Positions 1 through 6,789 of a DNA stretch of 13,878 nucleotides are shown one piece after another. Under the pieces are notes generated by a model. That model made no database searches. It worked only from the letters and a program-made list of their open reading frames with translations, and was not told the origin of the DNA. Every line of letters starts with the position of its first letter. The stretch's first letter is position 1. Source of the DNA: Burkholderiales bacterium. GTDB taxonomy: Bacteria; Pseudomonadota; Gammaproteobacteria; Burkholderiales; Ga0077523. The translations under genes were made by a program, and so were the position numbers. Where the stretch lies: the NCBI GenBank assembly GCA_025459035.1, contig JALORJ010000025.1:1-13878 (forward strand), written 5' to 3'.

Positions 1-314
1 GGGGCGGCGACGCGGCGACGCTGGTCGATGCCGATCTCGCGGCCCTGGTCGACCCGGCCGAACTGCAGCTGATCCAGCGCCTCGTCGACTACCCCGACTC
101 GCTGCAGGCGGCGGCGCGCGAGATGGCGCCGCACGTCGTCGCGATCGCGCTGCGCGAGATCGCGGCCGACTTCCACGCCTGGTACAACGGCACTCGCATC
201 CTGGTGCCCGAAGACGACGTGAAGCACGCGCGCCTCGCGCTTGCCGTGGCCGCCGCGCAGGTGTTGCGCAACGGCCTCGCGCTGCTGGGCGTGCGCGCGC
301 CCGAGCGGATGTAG
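1..314 (+). CDS. argS: Arginyl-tRNA synthetase, C-terminal end (partial)
   Basis: Only the last 103 codons are present, read in the frame that begins at base 3; the 5' part lies left of the window. Arginyl-tRNA synthetase is the cytoplasmic enzyme that charges tRNA-Arg using ATP. The visible segment is the helical anticodon-binding (DALR) domain. The run YPDSLQAAAREMAPHVVAI followed by LREIAADFHAWYN, then RILVP, ARLALAVAAAQVLRNGLALLG and a closing APERM, matches the usual end of bacterial ArgS closely. The TAG stop is at 312-314. The next gene starts only three bases later, so they are probably co-transcribed. The identity is secure although catalytic motifs (HIGH, KMSKS) are outside the window. 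Confidence 0.93.
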   Translation, partial: GGDAATLVDADLAALVDPAELQLIQRLVDYPDSLQAAAREMAPHVVAIALREIAADFHAWYNGTRILVPEDDVKHARLALAVAAAQVLRNGLALLGVRAPERM

Positions 315-317
315 CGC

Positions 318-974
318 GTGGCCGCCGCGCGCAAGCCACCTCGCGGCGCCCCGGCGCAGAAGTCCGGGCCGCGCGGGGTGCTGTTCGTCGCCGTGGCGGG
401 CGGCGTGCTGCTGGGTCTCGCGATCGCGCTCGGTTTCGCGGTGTGGCTCGCGCGCCAGCCGTCCCCCTTCACGGTCGTCGATCTGCCGAAGCAGCCGCTG
501 CCGCCCGCGGTCGAGCATCGCGAACTGCCGACGCTCGCGCCCGAATCGAAGCCGCCCGCACCGCCGGCCACGGCTGCGCCGCCGGTCACTGCTTCGGCCA
601 CGGCACGCGCGCCGTCCGAGACGTCGCAGCCAGCCACGGCCCGACCGAAGTTCGAGTATCACGACATCCTCACCGGTCGCACCGACGCCAGGCCCGCGCC
701 CGCGCGGCCCGGCGACGCGGCGGCCGCCCGCTCCGTGTGGTTCGTGCAGGCCGGCGCGTTCCACAACGCCGCCGACGCCGACAATCTCAAGGCCAAGCTC
801 GCGCTCGCCGGCATCGAGGCGCGCATCCAGACCGTCGGCGCCGACGGCGCGACACGGCTGCATCGTGTCCGCGTGGGCCCGTTCGCCCGCGTTGAGGACG
901 CCGACCGCATGCGCGGTCAGCTCGTCGAGAACCGTTTCGAGGGCGTCGTGGTCCCCGACAAGTCGGCGCCCTGA
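318..974 (+). CDS. SPOR-domain inner-membrane protein, FtsN-like
   Basis: This 218-residue protein probably binds denuded septal peptidoglycan glycans and takes part in cell division or envelope maintenance, as SPOR proteins do. It has a short basic cytoplasmic N-terminus, one transmembrane helix at about residues 20-45, a Pro/Ala-rich periplasmic linker (about 48-110), a conserved KFEYHDILTG segment (111-120) like that seen in beta-proteobacterial FtsN-like proteins, and a C-terminal SPOR domain (about 138-213) with the WFVQAGAF and VRVGPF strands. The GTG at 318 is the first possible start in this frame and lies 3 bp after the argS stop, suggesting translational coupling. The downstream neighbour is dsbA, 36 bp away. 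Whether it is the true division FtsN or another SPOR protein cannot be decided from sequence alone. Confidence 0.86.
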   Translation: MAAARKPPRGAPAQKSGPRGVLFVAVAGGVLLGLAIALGFAVWLARQPSPFTVVDLPKQPLPPAVEHRELPTLAPESKPPAPPATAAPPVTASATARAPSETSQPATARPKFEYHDILTGRTDARPAPARPGDAAAARSVWFVQAGAFHNAADADNLKAKLALAGIEARIQTVGADGATRLHRVRVGPFARVEDADRMRGQLVENRFEGVVVPDKSAP

Positions 975-995
975 CCGTCGCGGCGACCCCGCCCC

Positions 996-1003
996 AAGGA
1001 GAG
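996..1003 (+). promoter_or_regulatory. Shine-Dalgarno site of dsbA
   Basis: AAGGAGAG ends 7 bases before the ATG at 1011. It is one of the strongest ribosome-binding sites in the window and supports this start and high translation of dsbA compared with the weakly led upstream GTG gene. Confidence 0.75.
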
Positions 1004-1010
1004 ATCCCTG

Positions 1011-1667
1011 ATGAACCGCTTCACCCGTCTGTTCGCTGCCTGCGTCTTCGTCGCGGCGTTCGGCCCGGCATCGCCGGTGCTCGCCGCCACCGCGGGCAAG
1101 GACTACAAGCCGGTCAGCCCGGCGCAGCCGACCGAGTCGCCCGGCAAGGTCGAAGTGCTCGAGTTCTTCCAGTACGGCTGCGGCCACTGCTACGACTTCG
1201 AGCCCACCGTGAAGGCGTGGAAGGCGAAGAAGCCCAAGGACGTGGAATGGCGCTACGTCCCCACCGTGTGGGACGAGTCGCGGGTGCCGCAGGCCAAGCT
1301 GTACTACGCGATGGAGGCGCTCGGGCTGGTCGACGACTACCACGACAAGCTCTACGCGGCCGTGCACGAGAAGCAGCTGAAGATCTGGGACAAGGACGTG
1401 CTGGCGAAGTGGGCGGCGCAGCAGCCCGGCCTCGACGCGAAGAAGCTGGTCGACGCCTACGACTCGTTCGGCGTCGCCAACAAGGTGCAGCGCGCCGCCA
1501 GACTCACCAAGGACTACCGCATCAGCGGCACGCCGTCGGTGATCGTCAACGGCAAGTACCTGACCGGCCCGTCGTACACCGTGACCGAGCAGGGCGGCGT
1601 CGACTACGCGAAGTTCACCGCCATCCTCGACGAGCTGGTCGCGGGCGAGCGCAAGGGCGCGAAGTAG
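1011..1667 (+). CDS. dsbA: Periplasmic thiol:disulfide oxidoreductase DsbA
   Basis: DsbA introduces disulfide bonds into newly exported proteins and is reoxidised by membrane DsbB. The 218-residue product starts with a signal peptide (hydrophobic core about residues 6-25, likely cleavage after VLA-A). The thioredoxin-fold active site is C57-G-H-C60 in FFQYGCGHC, the variant common in betaproteobacteria (CPHC in E. coli). The cis-proline loop is SGTPS, with T174-P175. The helical insertion lies between these, and the length is normal for the family. A strong ribosome-binding site (AAGGAGAG, 996-1003) precedes the ATG with good spacing. It sits between the SPOR gene and an SDR gene that starts 26 bp after its stop, so the four plus-strand genes probably form one unit. 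Confidence 0.95.
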   Translation: MNRFTRLFAACVFVAAFGPASPVLAATAGKDYKPVSPAQPTESPGKVEVLEFFQYGCGHCYDFEPTVKAWKAKKPKDVEWRYVPTVWDESRVPQAKLYYAMEALGLVDDYHDKLYAAVHEKQLKIWDKDVLAKWAAQQPGLDAKKLVDAYDSFGVANKVQRAARLTKDYRISGTPSVIVNGKYLTGPSYTVTEQGGVDYAKFTAILDELVAGERKGAK

Positions 1668-1693
1668 TCGGCGCGACCGACGCCGGCGCACCC

Positions 1694-2473
1694 GTGACCG
1701 GCGAGCGCGTCTTCATCACCGGCGCGTCCGACGGCATCGGCGCCGCGCTGGCCCGCCACTACGCCGCGCGCGGTGCGACCGTCGGGCTCGTCGCGCGGCG
1801 CGCAGACAGGCTCGAAGCGCTCGCTGCGCAACTGCCGCCCGGGCGGGCGTCGGTGCACGTGGCCGATGTCACCGACACCGCCGCGATCGCCGCCGCCGCC
1901 GCCGCCTTCATCGCCCGGCACGGGCTGCCCGATGTCGTCATCGCCAACGCCGGCGTCAGCGCCGGAGCGGTGGTCGGCGAACCCGACGGCGTCAGCACCG
2001 CGCAGTGGATCTTCGACGTCAACGTCGTGGGCGTGGTGCGCACGCTGCAACCGTTCGTCGCGCCGATGCGCGCGGCCGGGCGCGGCACGCTGGTCGGCAT
2101 CGCCAGCGTGGCCGGCATCCGCGGCCTGCCCGGCGCCGGGGCGTACAGCGCGTCGAAGGCCGCCGTCATCTCGACCCTCGAGAGCCTGCGCGTCGAACTG
2201 CACGGCAGCGGCGTGCGGGTCGTGACCCTGCTGCCTGGCTACATCGCGACCGCGATGACCGCACGCAATCCCTACGCGATGCCGTTCATGCTGGCGCCCG
2301 ACGAGGCCGCACGGCGCTTCGTGCGCGTCATCGATGCGGGGCGCCGCTACGCGGTGGTGCCGTGGCAGATGGCGATCGTCGCGAAGCTGCTGCGGCTGCT
2401 GCCGGATGCGCTGTACGACCGGGCGTTCGCGGGGGCGAAGCGCAAGCCGTCGCGGGGGGATCTGGGGTTGTAG
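1694..2473 (+). CDS. Short-chain dehydrogenase/reductase (SDR), classical type
   Basis: This 259-residue protein is a cytoplasmic NAD(P)-dependent oxidoreductase of the classical SDR family; its substrate is unknown. The Rossmann motif TGASDGIG is at 9-16. ARR after the second strand (R35, R36) suggests preference for NADP(H). D58 in VADV contacts adenine. NAG is at 85-87, N110 is the catalytic Asn, S138 lies in GIASVAG, and the YSASK motif gives Y151 and K155. The PGYIATAM segment follows as in active members. The start is the GTG at 1694, 26 bp after the dsbA stop, because the glycine motif must lie about 10 residues from the N-terminus. The open frame runs further upstream only as a shadow inside dsbA. 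The stop abuts a G8 run (2473-2480), so the C-terminal residues depend on the accuracy of that homopolymer. Confidence 0.9.
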   Translation: MTGERVFITGASDGIGAALARHYAARGATVGLVARRADRLEALAAQLPPGRASVHVADVTDTAAIAAAAAAFIARHGLPDVVIANAGVSAGAVVGEPDGVSTAQWIFDVNVVGVVRTLQPFVAPMRAAGRGTLVGIASVAGIRGLPGAGAYSASKAAVISTLESLRVELHGSGVRVVTLLPGYIATAMTARNPYAMPFMLAPDEAARRFVRVIDAGRRYAVVPWQMAIVAKLLRLLPDALYDRAFAGAKRKPSRGDLGL

Positions 2474-2510
2474 GGGGGGGCTCTATCGATCAGACGCAGC
2501 GTGCGCGCGT

Positions 2511-2528
2511 CGTGTTCTGCCGAACACG
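2511..2528. terminator. Hairpin between convergent SDR and fdsD genes, possible bidirectional terminator
   Basis: CGTGTTC (2511-2517) and GAACACG (2522-2528) are perfect inverted repeats around the 4-base loop TGCC. The hairpin lies 38 bp after the SDR stop and 86 bp after the fdsD stop, where two transcripts converge. There is no T-tract on either strand, so intrinsic termination is uncertain. The rest of the gap 2474-2613 shows no gene. Confidence 0.4.
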
Positions 2529-2613
2529 TCATCACCTCGGCGGACTGCCCGCTGCCGCCACGAGTACCGAGTAGCCGTCACCGTGAAGCTCGACGATGCA
2601 AGACCCGCGCCCC

Positions 2614-2892
2614 TCACCCCGCCCGTGGCGGACCCGCGTACGCCTTCGCCCCTGCGCGCGACTCGTCGCGCAGCAGCCGCGCGGCGATCGAGACCGACTC
2701 CGCCAGATCGGCGCCGCCGGTGGCGTCGAGGTGCGCCAGCAGCGCCGCGCGCATGCGCGGGTCCCAGTAGTGCCGCAGATGGTTGCGGATGCCTTCCGCG
2801 CGCTGGGCGGACGGGTAGGGCGCGAAGAAGTCGCCGATCTGGTTCGCCATCGCGACCAGACGCTCGACCTCGATGACCGGCGTGTCGCTCAT
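2614..2892 (-). CDS. fdsD: Formate dehydrogenase delta subunit FdsD
   Basis: This is a small 92-residue protein of the FdsD family, associated with soluble molybdenum formate dehydrogenases and needed for assembly or stability of the complex. The signature is visible: LVAMANQIGDFFAPYPSAQ (about 12-30), AEGIRNHLRHYWDPRMR (about 32-48) and a helical C-terminal half. The ATG overlaps the TGA of the alpha-subunit gene as ATGA (2889-2892), which marks tight translational coupling. In the canonical order fdsG-B-A-C-D, the FdhD-like chaperone gene fdsC lies between fdsA and fdsD; here it is missing and fdsD follows directly. The identification is strong both by sequence and by neighbour. Confidence 0.9.
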   Translation of the reverse strand: MSDTPVIEVERLVAMANQIGDFFAPYPSAQRAEGIRNHLRHYWDPRMRAALLAHLDATGGADLAESVSIAARLLRDESRAGAKAYAGPPRAG

Positions 2893-5018
2893 GCTTCGAC
2901 CGCTTCCGCGACGGGGGTCGGCTGCGCACGCGTCATGGACGGCGTCACGCGCATCACCTCGACCGCGGTCACCTTGTACTCGGGGCAGTTGGTCGCCCAG
3001 TCGGACAGGTCGGTCGTGATCGCGTTGGCCTTGGACTGCGCGAAGTGGAACGTGGTGTAGACCACGCCCGGACTCACCCGCGTGCTGAGGCGCGCGCGCA
3101 GCACGGTCGAGCCCACGCGGCTCGACACGGCCACCGGATCGCCGTCGACGATGCCGCGCGCGGCGGCGTCCTGCGCGCTGATCTCGAGAAGGTCCTCGGC
3201 GTACCAGGCCACGTTGCCGGTGCGCCGGGTCTGCGTGCCGACGTTGTACTGGGACAGCACGCGACCGGTGGTGAGCAGCAGCGGAAAGCGGTCGTCGGCG
3301 CGCTCGCGGGTGGGCACGAACTCGGTCAGCATGAAGTTCGCCTTGCCGCGCGGGAACGTGGCGGTGTGCAGCACCTCGGTGCCTTCGGGCGCGTTCTCGT
3401 CGCACGGCCACTGCACCGACCCGACCCGATCGATCAGCGCGTAGGTCATGCCGCGGTACGCCGGCGACGTGCGCGCGATCTCGAGCATCACCTCCGACGG
3501 ATGGTCGTAGTGCAGCGCATAGCCCATCGCGTTGGTCAGGCGCACCGTGATCTCCCAGTCCGCCAGACCGGCGAGCGGTTCGACGATCTTGCGCACACGG
3601 CTCACGCGCCGCTCGGCGTTGGTGAACGTGCCGTCCTTCTCGAGCGAGCTGCTGCCGGGCAGGAACACGTGCGCGAAGTTCGCCGTCTCGGTGAGGAACA
3701 GGTCCTGCAGGATCACGCACTCCATCGCGCGCATCGCCGCGACGATGTGATCCCGGTTCGGATCGCTCTGCACCGGATCCTCGCCCTGGATGTAGATGCC
3801 CTTGAAGGTGCCGGCGACGGCCGCGTCGAACATGTTCGGCAGGCGCAGTCCGGGCTCGGCATCGAGCGTGATGTCCCACGCGCGCTCGAACGAGCTTCGC
3901 ACCTCGGGATCGGTGACGAAGCGGTAGCCCGAGAACATGTGTGGCCAGCTGCCGAGGCAGCTGCCGCCCTGCACGTTGCCCTGCCCGCGCAGCGGATTCA
4001 CGCCGACGCCTTCGCGCCCGACCATGCCGCAGGCCAGCGCGAGGTTGCCCAGGCACATCACCCCGGTGGACCCCTGGCTGTGCTCGGTGACGCCGAGCCC
4101 GTAGTAGATCGTGCTGCGCGGACCCGCGGCGTACAGGCGCGCGGCGCGGCGGATGTCCTCCGGGTCGATACGCGCCTGCGGGCCGACGACCTCGGGGCTG
4201 TAGCGGTCGTCGCCCACGAGCGCCGCCCACTGCTCGAACTCGTCCCGGTGGCAGCGGCTGCGGATGAAGTCCTCGCGGTAGAGCTTCTCGCGCACGACCA
4301 CGTGCGCGATGCTGTCGAGCACGGCGACGTTGGTGCCGGGCCGCAGCGCCAGATGCACATCGGCACTGCAGTGCGGCGAGTTCACGGTCTCGGTGCGACG
4401 CGGGTCGAGCACGATCAGCCGGGCGCCTTCGCGCACGCGCCGCTTGAGCATCGAACCGAACACCGGGTGGCCTTCGGTCGGATTGGCGCCGACCACGAGG
4501 ATCACGTCGGCCTGCAGCACCGAGTCGAAATGCTGGCTCGCCGCACCGGCCCCGAGCGTCGCCGACAGGCCGAACTGCGTCGGCGAATGGCAGATGCGCG
4601 AGCAGTTGTCGATGTTGTTGTTGCGAAGCGCGACGCGCGCGAACTTCTGCACGAGGAAGATCTCCTCGTTGGTGCAGCGCGAGCTCGACACCGCCCCCAC
4701 CGACTTCGTGCCGTGGCGCGCCTGGATGTCGCGCAGCCGCGTCGCGGCATGGCCGATCGCCTCGTCCCAGGTCACCGCGCGCCAGGGCTCGTCGATGTGG
4801 TCCCGGATCAGCGGGGTGCGGACACGGTCCGGGTGCGCGTAGTAGTCGAACGCGAAGCGGCCCTTGACGCAGCTGTGGCCGTGGTTGGCCTTGCCTTCCT
4901 TCCACGGGATCATCCGCACGACCTTGCCGCCGAGCGTCTCGGCCTTGAACCCGCAACCCACGCCGCAGTAGGCGCAGGTGGTGACGACGCTGCCGTCAGG
5001 CTTGCGTGGGATGGGCAC
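2889..5018 (-). CDS. fdsA: Formate dehydrogenase alpha subunit, molybdopterin catalytic half (split FdsA, C-terminal part)
   Basis: This 709-residue frame holds the catalytic half of FdsA, which oxidises formate to CO2 at a Mo bis-MGD centre. The proximal [4Fe-4S] site is C15, C18, C22 and C50, followed by K52 of VKGR. The Mo ligand is C143 in SRICHSP, a cysteine not selenocysteine, followed by the catalytic H144. The conserved Arg is R344 in NPLRGQGNVQGG, 201 residues after the cysteine, the same spacing I recall for Rhodobacter FdsA (C386/R587). The C-terminal MGD-binding domain (TTGRVLSQYNVGTQTRR, YTTFHF, DWATNCPEYKVTAVEV) is intact. Normal FdsA is about 950-960 residues and carries an Fe-S domain at its N-terminus; here that part is in the separate frame 4996-5730. 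The start used here is the GTG at 5016-5018, led by a good Shine-Dalgarno. The end overlaps fdsD. Confidence 0.9.
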   Translation of the reverse strand: MPIPRKPDGSVVTTCAYCGVGCGFKAETLGGKVVRMIPWKEGKANHGHSCVKGRFAFDYYAHPDRVRTPLIRDHIDEPWRAVTWDEAIGHAATRLRDIQARHGTKSVGAVSSSRCTNEEIFLVQKFARVALRNNNIDNCSRICHSPTQFGLSATLGAGAASQHFDSVLQADVILVVGANPTEGHPVFGSMLKRRVREGARLIVLDPRRTETVNSPHCSADVHLALRPGTNVAVLDSIAHVVVREKLYREDFIRSRCHRDEFEQWAALVGDDRYSPEVVGPQARIDPEDIRRAARLYAAGPRSTIYYGLGVTEHSQGSTGVMCLGNLALACGMVGREGVGVNPLRGQGNVQGGSCLGSWPHMFSGYRFVTDPEVRSSFERAWDITLDAEPGLRLPNMFDAAVAGTFKGIYIQGEDPVQSDPNRDHIVAAMRAMECVILQDLFLTETANFAHVFLPGSSSLEKDGTFTNAERRVSRVRKIVEPLAGLADWEITVRLTNAMGYALHYDHPSEVMLEIARTSPAYRGMTYALIDRVGSVQWPCDENAPEGTEVLHTATFPRGKANFMLTEFVPTRERADDRFPLLLTTGRVLSQYNVGTQTRRTGNVAWYAEDLLEISAQDAAARGIVDGDPVAVSSRVGSTVLRARLSTRVSPGVVYTTFHFAQSKANAITTDLSDWATNCPEYKVTAVEVMRVTPSMTRAQPTPVAEAVEA

Positions 5019-5730
5019 GTTCGTACTCCCCTTCGAAAAGACTCTTCTCGATCAGCGCCTGCGACGGACACGTCTGCACGCAGGCCCCGCAACTGACGCA
5101 TTCGCTCGCGAGGAACGACTCGCCCTGGCTCGCGACCACGGCGGAGCGGAAACCGCGGTCGGCGATGGTCAGCGCGAACGTGCCCTGGATCTCCTCGCAG
5201 GCCCGCACGCAACGGCTGCAGACGATGCACTTGGCCGGATCGAACACGAAGTACGGGTTCGACCGGTCGATCGGTGCGGCCAGATGGTTCTCTCCACGGC
5301 CGTACGGATGGGACGTCACGCCGACCGTGGCCAGCGTCTCGTGGAATTCGCTCCAGCCACCGGGCAGGTCCTCCTCGGGGAAGTCGCTCAGGTAGAGCTC
5401 GAGCACGCCCTTGCGGATGCGGTCGAGTCGCTCCGACCGCGTGTGGACCCGCATGCCGGCTTCGACCGGTGTGGTGCACGACGCCGGACAGCCGTTGCGA
5501 CCTTCGATCTCGACCAGGCAGACGCGGCAGCTGCCGAACGCGGCAAGCGTGTCGGTCGCACAGAGCTTCGGTACCGGGCGCCCTGCCGTCGCGGCCGCCA
5601 GCATCACGCTGCTGCCGGCGGGGACCGTCACGTCGACCCCGTCGATGCTGAGGGTCACCGGCGCCCCGTCGCGCGGCGGGGTGCCGAGATCGATGTCATC
5701 GCGCAGCGCGCGCAGTTCAACCCACACCAT
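4996..5730 (-). CDS. fdsA: Formate dehydrogenase alpha subunit, iron-sulfur half (split FdsA, N-terminal part)
   Basis: This 244-residue product corresponds to the NuoG-like N-terminus of FdsA, which wires electrons away from the molybdenum site. A plant-type [2Fe-2S] domain uses C57, C68, C71 and C85. Two classical [4Fe-4S] motifs follow: C168, C171, C174, C178 and C211, C214, C217, C221. The intervening segment that normally holds a His-Cys3 [4Fe-4S] cluster (about residues 115-137) lacks all four ligands. After IEKSLFEG the frame runs into a stop at 4996-4998, whereas the remaining FdsA sequence continues in the +1 frame and overlaps by 23 bp. Removing one G of the G4 run at 5028-5031 would fuse the two parts into a 946-residue protein of normal length. 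The start is the ATG at 5730, preceded by GGAG and by an in-frame stop close upstream. Confidence 0.88.
   Translation of the reverse strand: MVWVELRALRDDIDLGTPPRDGAPVTLSIDGVDVTVPAGSSVMLAAATAGRPVPKLCATDTLAAFGSCRVCLVEIEGRNGCPASCTTPVEAGMRVHTRSERLDRIRKGVLELYLSDFPEEDLPGGWSEFHETLATVGVTSHPYGRGENHLAAPIDRSNPYFVFDPAKCIVCSRCVRACEEIQGTFALTIADRGFRSAVVASQGESFLASECVSCGACVQTCPSQALIEKSLFEGEYERAHPTQA
5026..5033 (-). promoter_or_regulatory. fdsA: Internal Shine-Dalgarno at the fdsA split / candidate frameshift site
   Basis: On the minus strand this reads AAGGGGAG and ends 7 bases before the GTG at 5018, an ideal position for a ribosome-binding site of the second fdsA half. The same bases contain the G4 run where a one-base excess would explain the frame break. 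Both readings, a real second start or an indel in a homopolymer, rest on these eight bases. Confidence 0.5.
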
Positions 5731-6041
5731 GCATCTCCATCACTGCGGTGGGGGATTGCCGATCCCCGGACGGCGGCCCGCCGGGCGGGTCGCGCGTCGC
5801 GCCCGGCGGGCGGTTCGCGGATCCGGTGCCGAACGGTCGCGGCCCCGGCTGGCGGTGTCCGCGCAGCGAACCGACGCGGTCACACACTCGATGCCGCGAA
5901 GTTACGGTCGGAGCGACGCCGGTGTCCACGGCGGACCGGACGTGCCCCGCGGGCACATCGACGCAGCCGCCGCCAGGGCGCGGCGTCGCGGCAACACACG
6001 CGCTGCGCGCCGCGCTCGGTCGTCCGGTGCACGCGGCAGGG
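5731..6041. other. 311-bp non-coding stretch upstream of fdsA
   Basis: No credible gene is seen here on either strand; the open frames crossing it have no domain-like sequence. It lies between the HAD gene stop and the fdsA start, both on the minus strand, so it should carry the leader or promoter of the formate dehydrogenase genes. It holds a strong 12-bp hairpin (5776-5811) and a 15-base palindrome GTGCCC-CGC-GGGCAC (5942-5956). I find no convincing -35/-10 pair, and no remnant of fdsB, fdsG or fdsC. Confidence 0.6.
5776..5811 (-). promoter_or_regulatory. Strong GC hairpin in the fdsA leader
   Basis: GCCCGCCGGGCG (5776-5787) and CGCCCGGCGGGC (5800-5811) form a perfect 12-bp stem with a 12-base loop, ending 45 bp before the fdsA start. 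There is no downstream U-tract. It could be a processing or attenuation structure, a factor-dependent terminator of the upstream operon, or a protein-binding inverted repeat. The pairing is certain; the function is not. Confidence 0.5.
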
Positions 6042-6728
6042 TCACGGCCGCAGCGCGAACCCCACCATCGTCTCGAGCTCGGCCAGCGCCTGCGCCGCCG
6101 ACACCACCTTGATCGTGCGCATCCCCAGCGCCTTCGCGGGTTTCAGGTTGATGCCGAGGTCGTCGAGGTAGATGCAGTCGGGGGGCGCCACCCCCAGCGC
6201 GGCGCAGGCGTGGGTGTAGATGCGCGGTTCGGGCTTGCGCATGCCGAGCTTGCTCGACTCGAAGACCTGCTCGAACTCGGCGACGACTTCGGTCCAGGCG
6301 CGGGCGCGCTCGGGCGACACCGCGTCGGGACCGAGATCGCCGAGGTTGTTGGTGATGCACGCGACGCGCAGGCCGTGCGCCTTGCAGTGGCGCACTGCCG
6401 CGAGCATCTCCGGGCGGATCTCGCCGAACAGCAGGCGGATGACGTCGGCGCCCGGTACGCGGTGGCCGAGCGCGGCGGACTCGTCGGCGAACAGGCGGTC
6501 GAACTGCGCGGCGCTCACTTCGGCGCGTTCGAGGCGCGCCCACGCGTTGCGGTCGGGGTCGGTGGCGTTGACCTGTCGCAGGAAACCGTCGGGCAGACCG
6601 TGCGCCTGTTCGTACTGCGCGAACGCGTCGAACGGGCTCGACGAGAAGACCCCGCCGAAATCCCAGAGCACCGCGGTCGGGGGCGTCGTCGGCGTCGCTG
6701 GCGTCGTGCTGTCGCGCGGCTCGGTCAT
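6042..6728 (-). CDS. HAD-superfamily (subfamily IA) hydrolase
   Basis: This 228-residue cytoplasmic phosphatase-like protein belongs to the haloacid dehalogenase superfamily. Motif I is WDFGGV with nucleophile D23; the position of the usual second Asp is glycine (G25), as in YihX-like and epoxide-hydrolase-N-domain-like members. Motif II is T126 in ACITNN, motif III is K165 in MRKPEP, and motif IV is D189-D190 in CIYLDD. A helical cap domain lies between motifs I and II. Loss of the general acid-base Asp weakens a prediction of ordinary phosphatase activity; the substrate is unknown. The first 18 residues are a low-complexity Thr/Pro stretch and may be non-native, but I see no better start. 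It is 61 bp downstream of the TPR gene, probably in the same transcript. Confidence 0.85.
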   Translation of the reverse strand: MTEPRDSTTPATPTTPPTAVLWDFGGVFSSSPFDAFAQYEQAHGLPDGFLRQVNATDPDRNAWARLERAEVSAAQFDRLFADESAALGHRVPGADVIRLLFGEIRPEMLAAVRHCKAHGLRVACITNNLGDLGPDAVSPERARAWTEVVAEFEQVFESSKLGMRKPEPRIYTHACAALGVAPPDCIYLDDLGINLKPAKALGMRTIKVVSAAQALAELETMVGFALRP

Positions 6729-6789
6729 GCGCGACCTGCCGGCCTGCGGTCCCGCGGCGCGATGCCGCGACGGTCGGCGAGCTGCGCCG

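Noticed and set aside
1217..1693. Extended N-terminus for the SDR protein into the dsbA gene
   Set aside because: The upstream part is the out-of-frame shadow of dsbA; the glycine motif sets the start at the GTG at 1694.
5020..5040. Programmed -1 frameshift in fdsA
   Set aside because: There is no X-XXY-YYZ slippery heptamer and the required shift is +1, not -1; an indel or a genuine second start at the Shine-Dalgarno explains the site better.
3045..5096. 683-codon plus-strand open frame opposite fdsA
   Set aside because: It is antisense to the formate dehydrogenase catalytic half, His/Arg-rich and low in complexity of pattern, with no family likeness.
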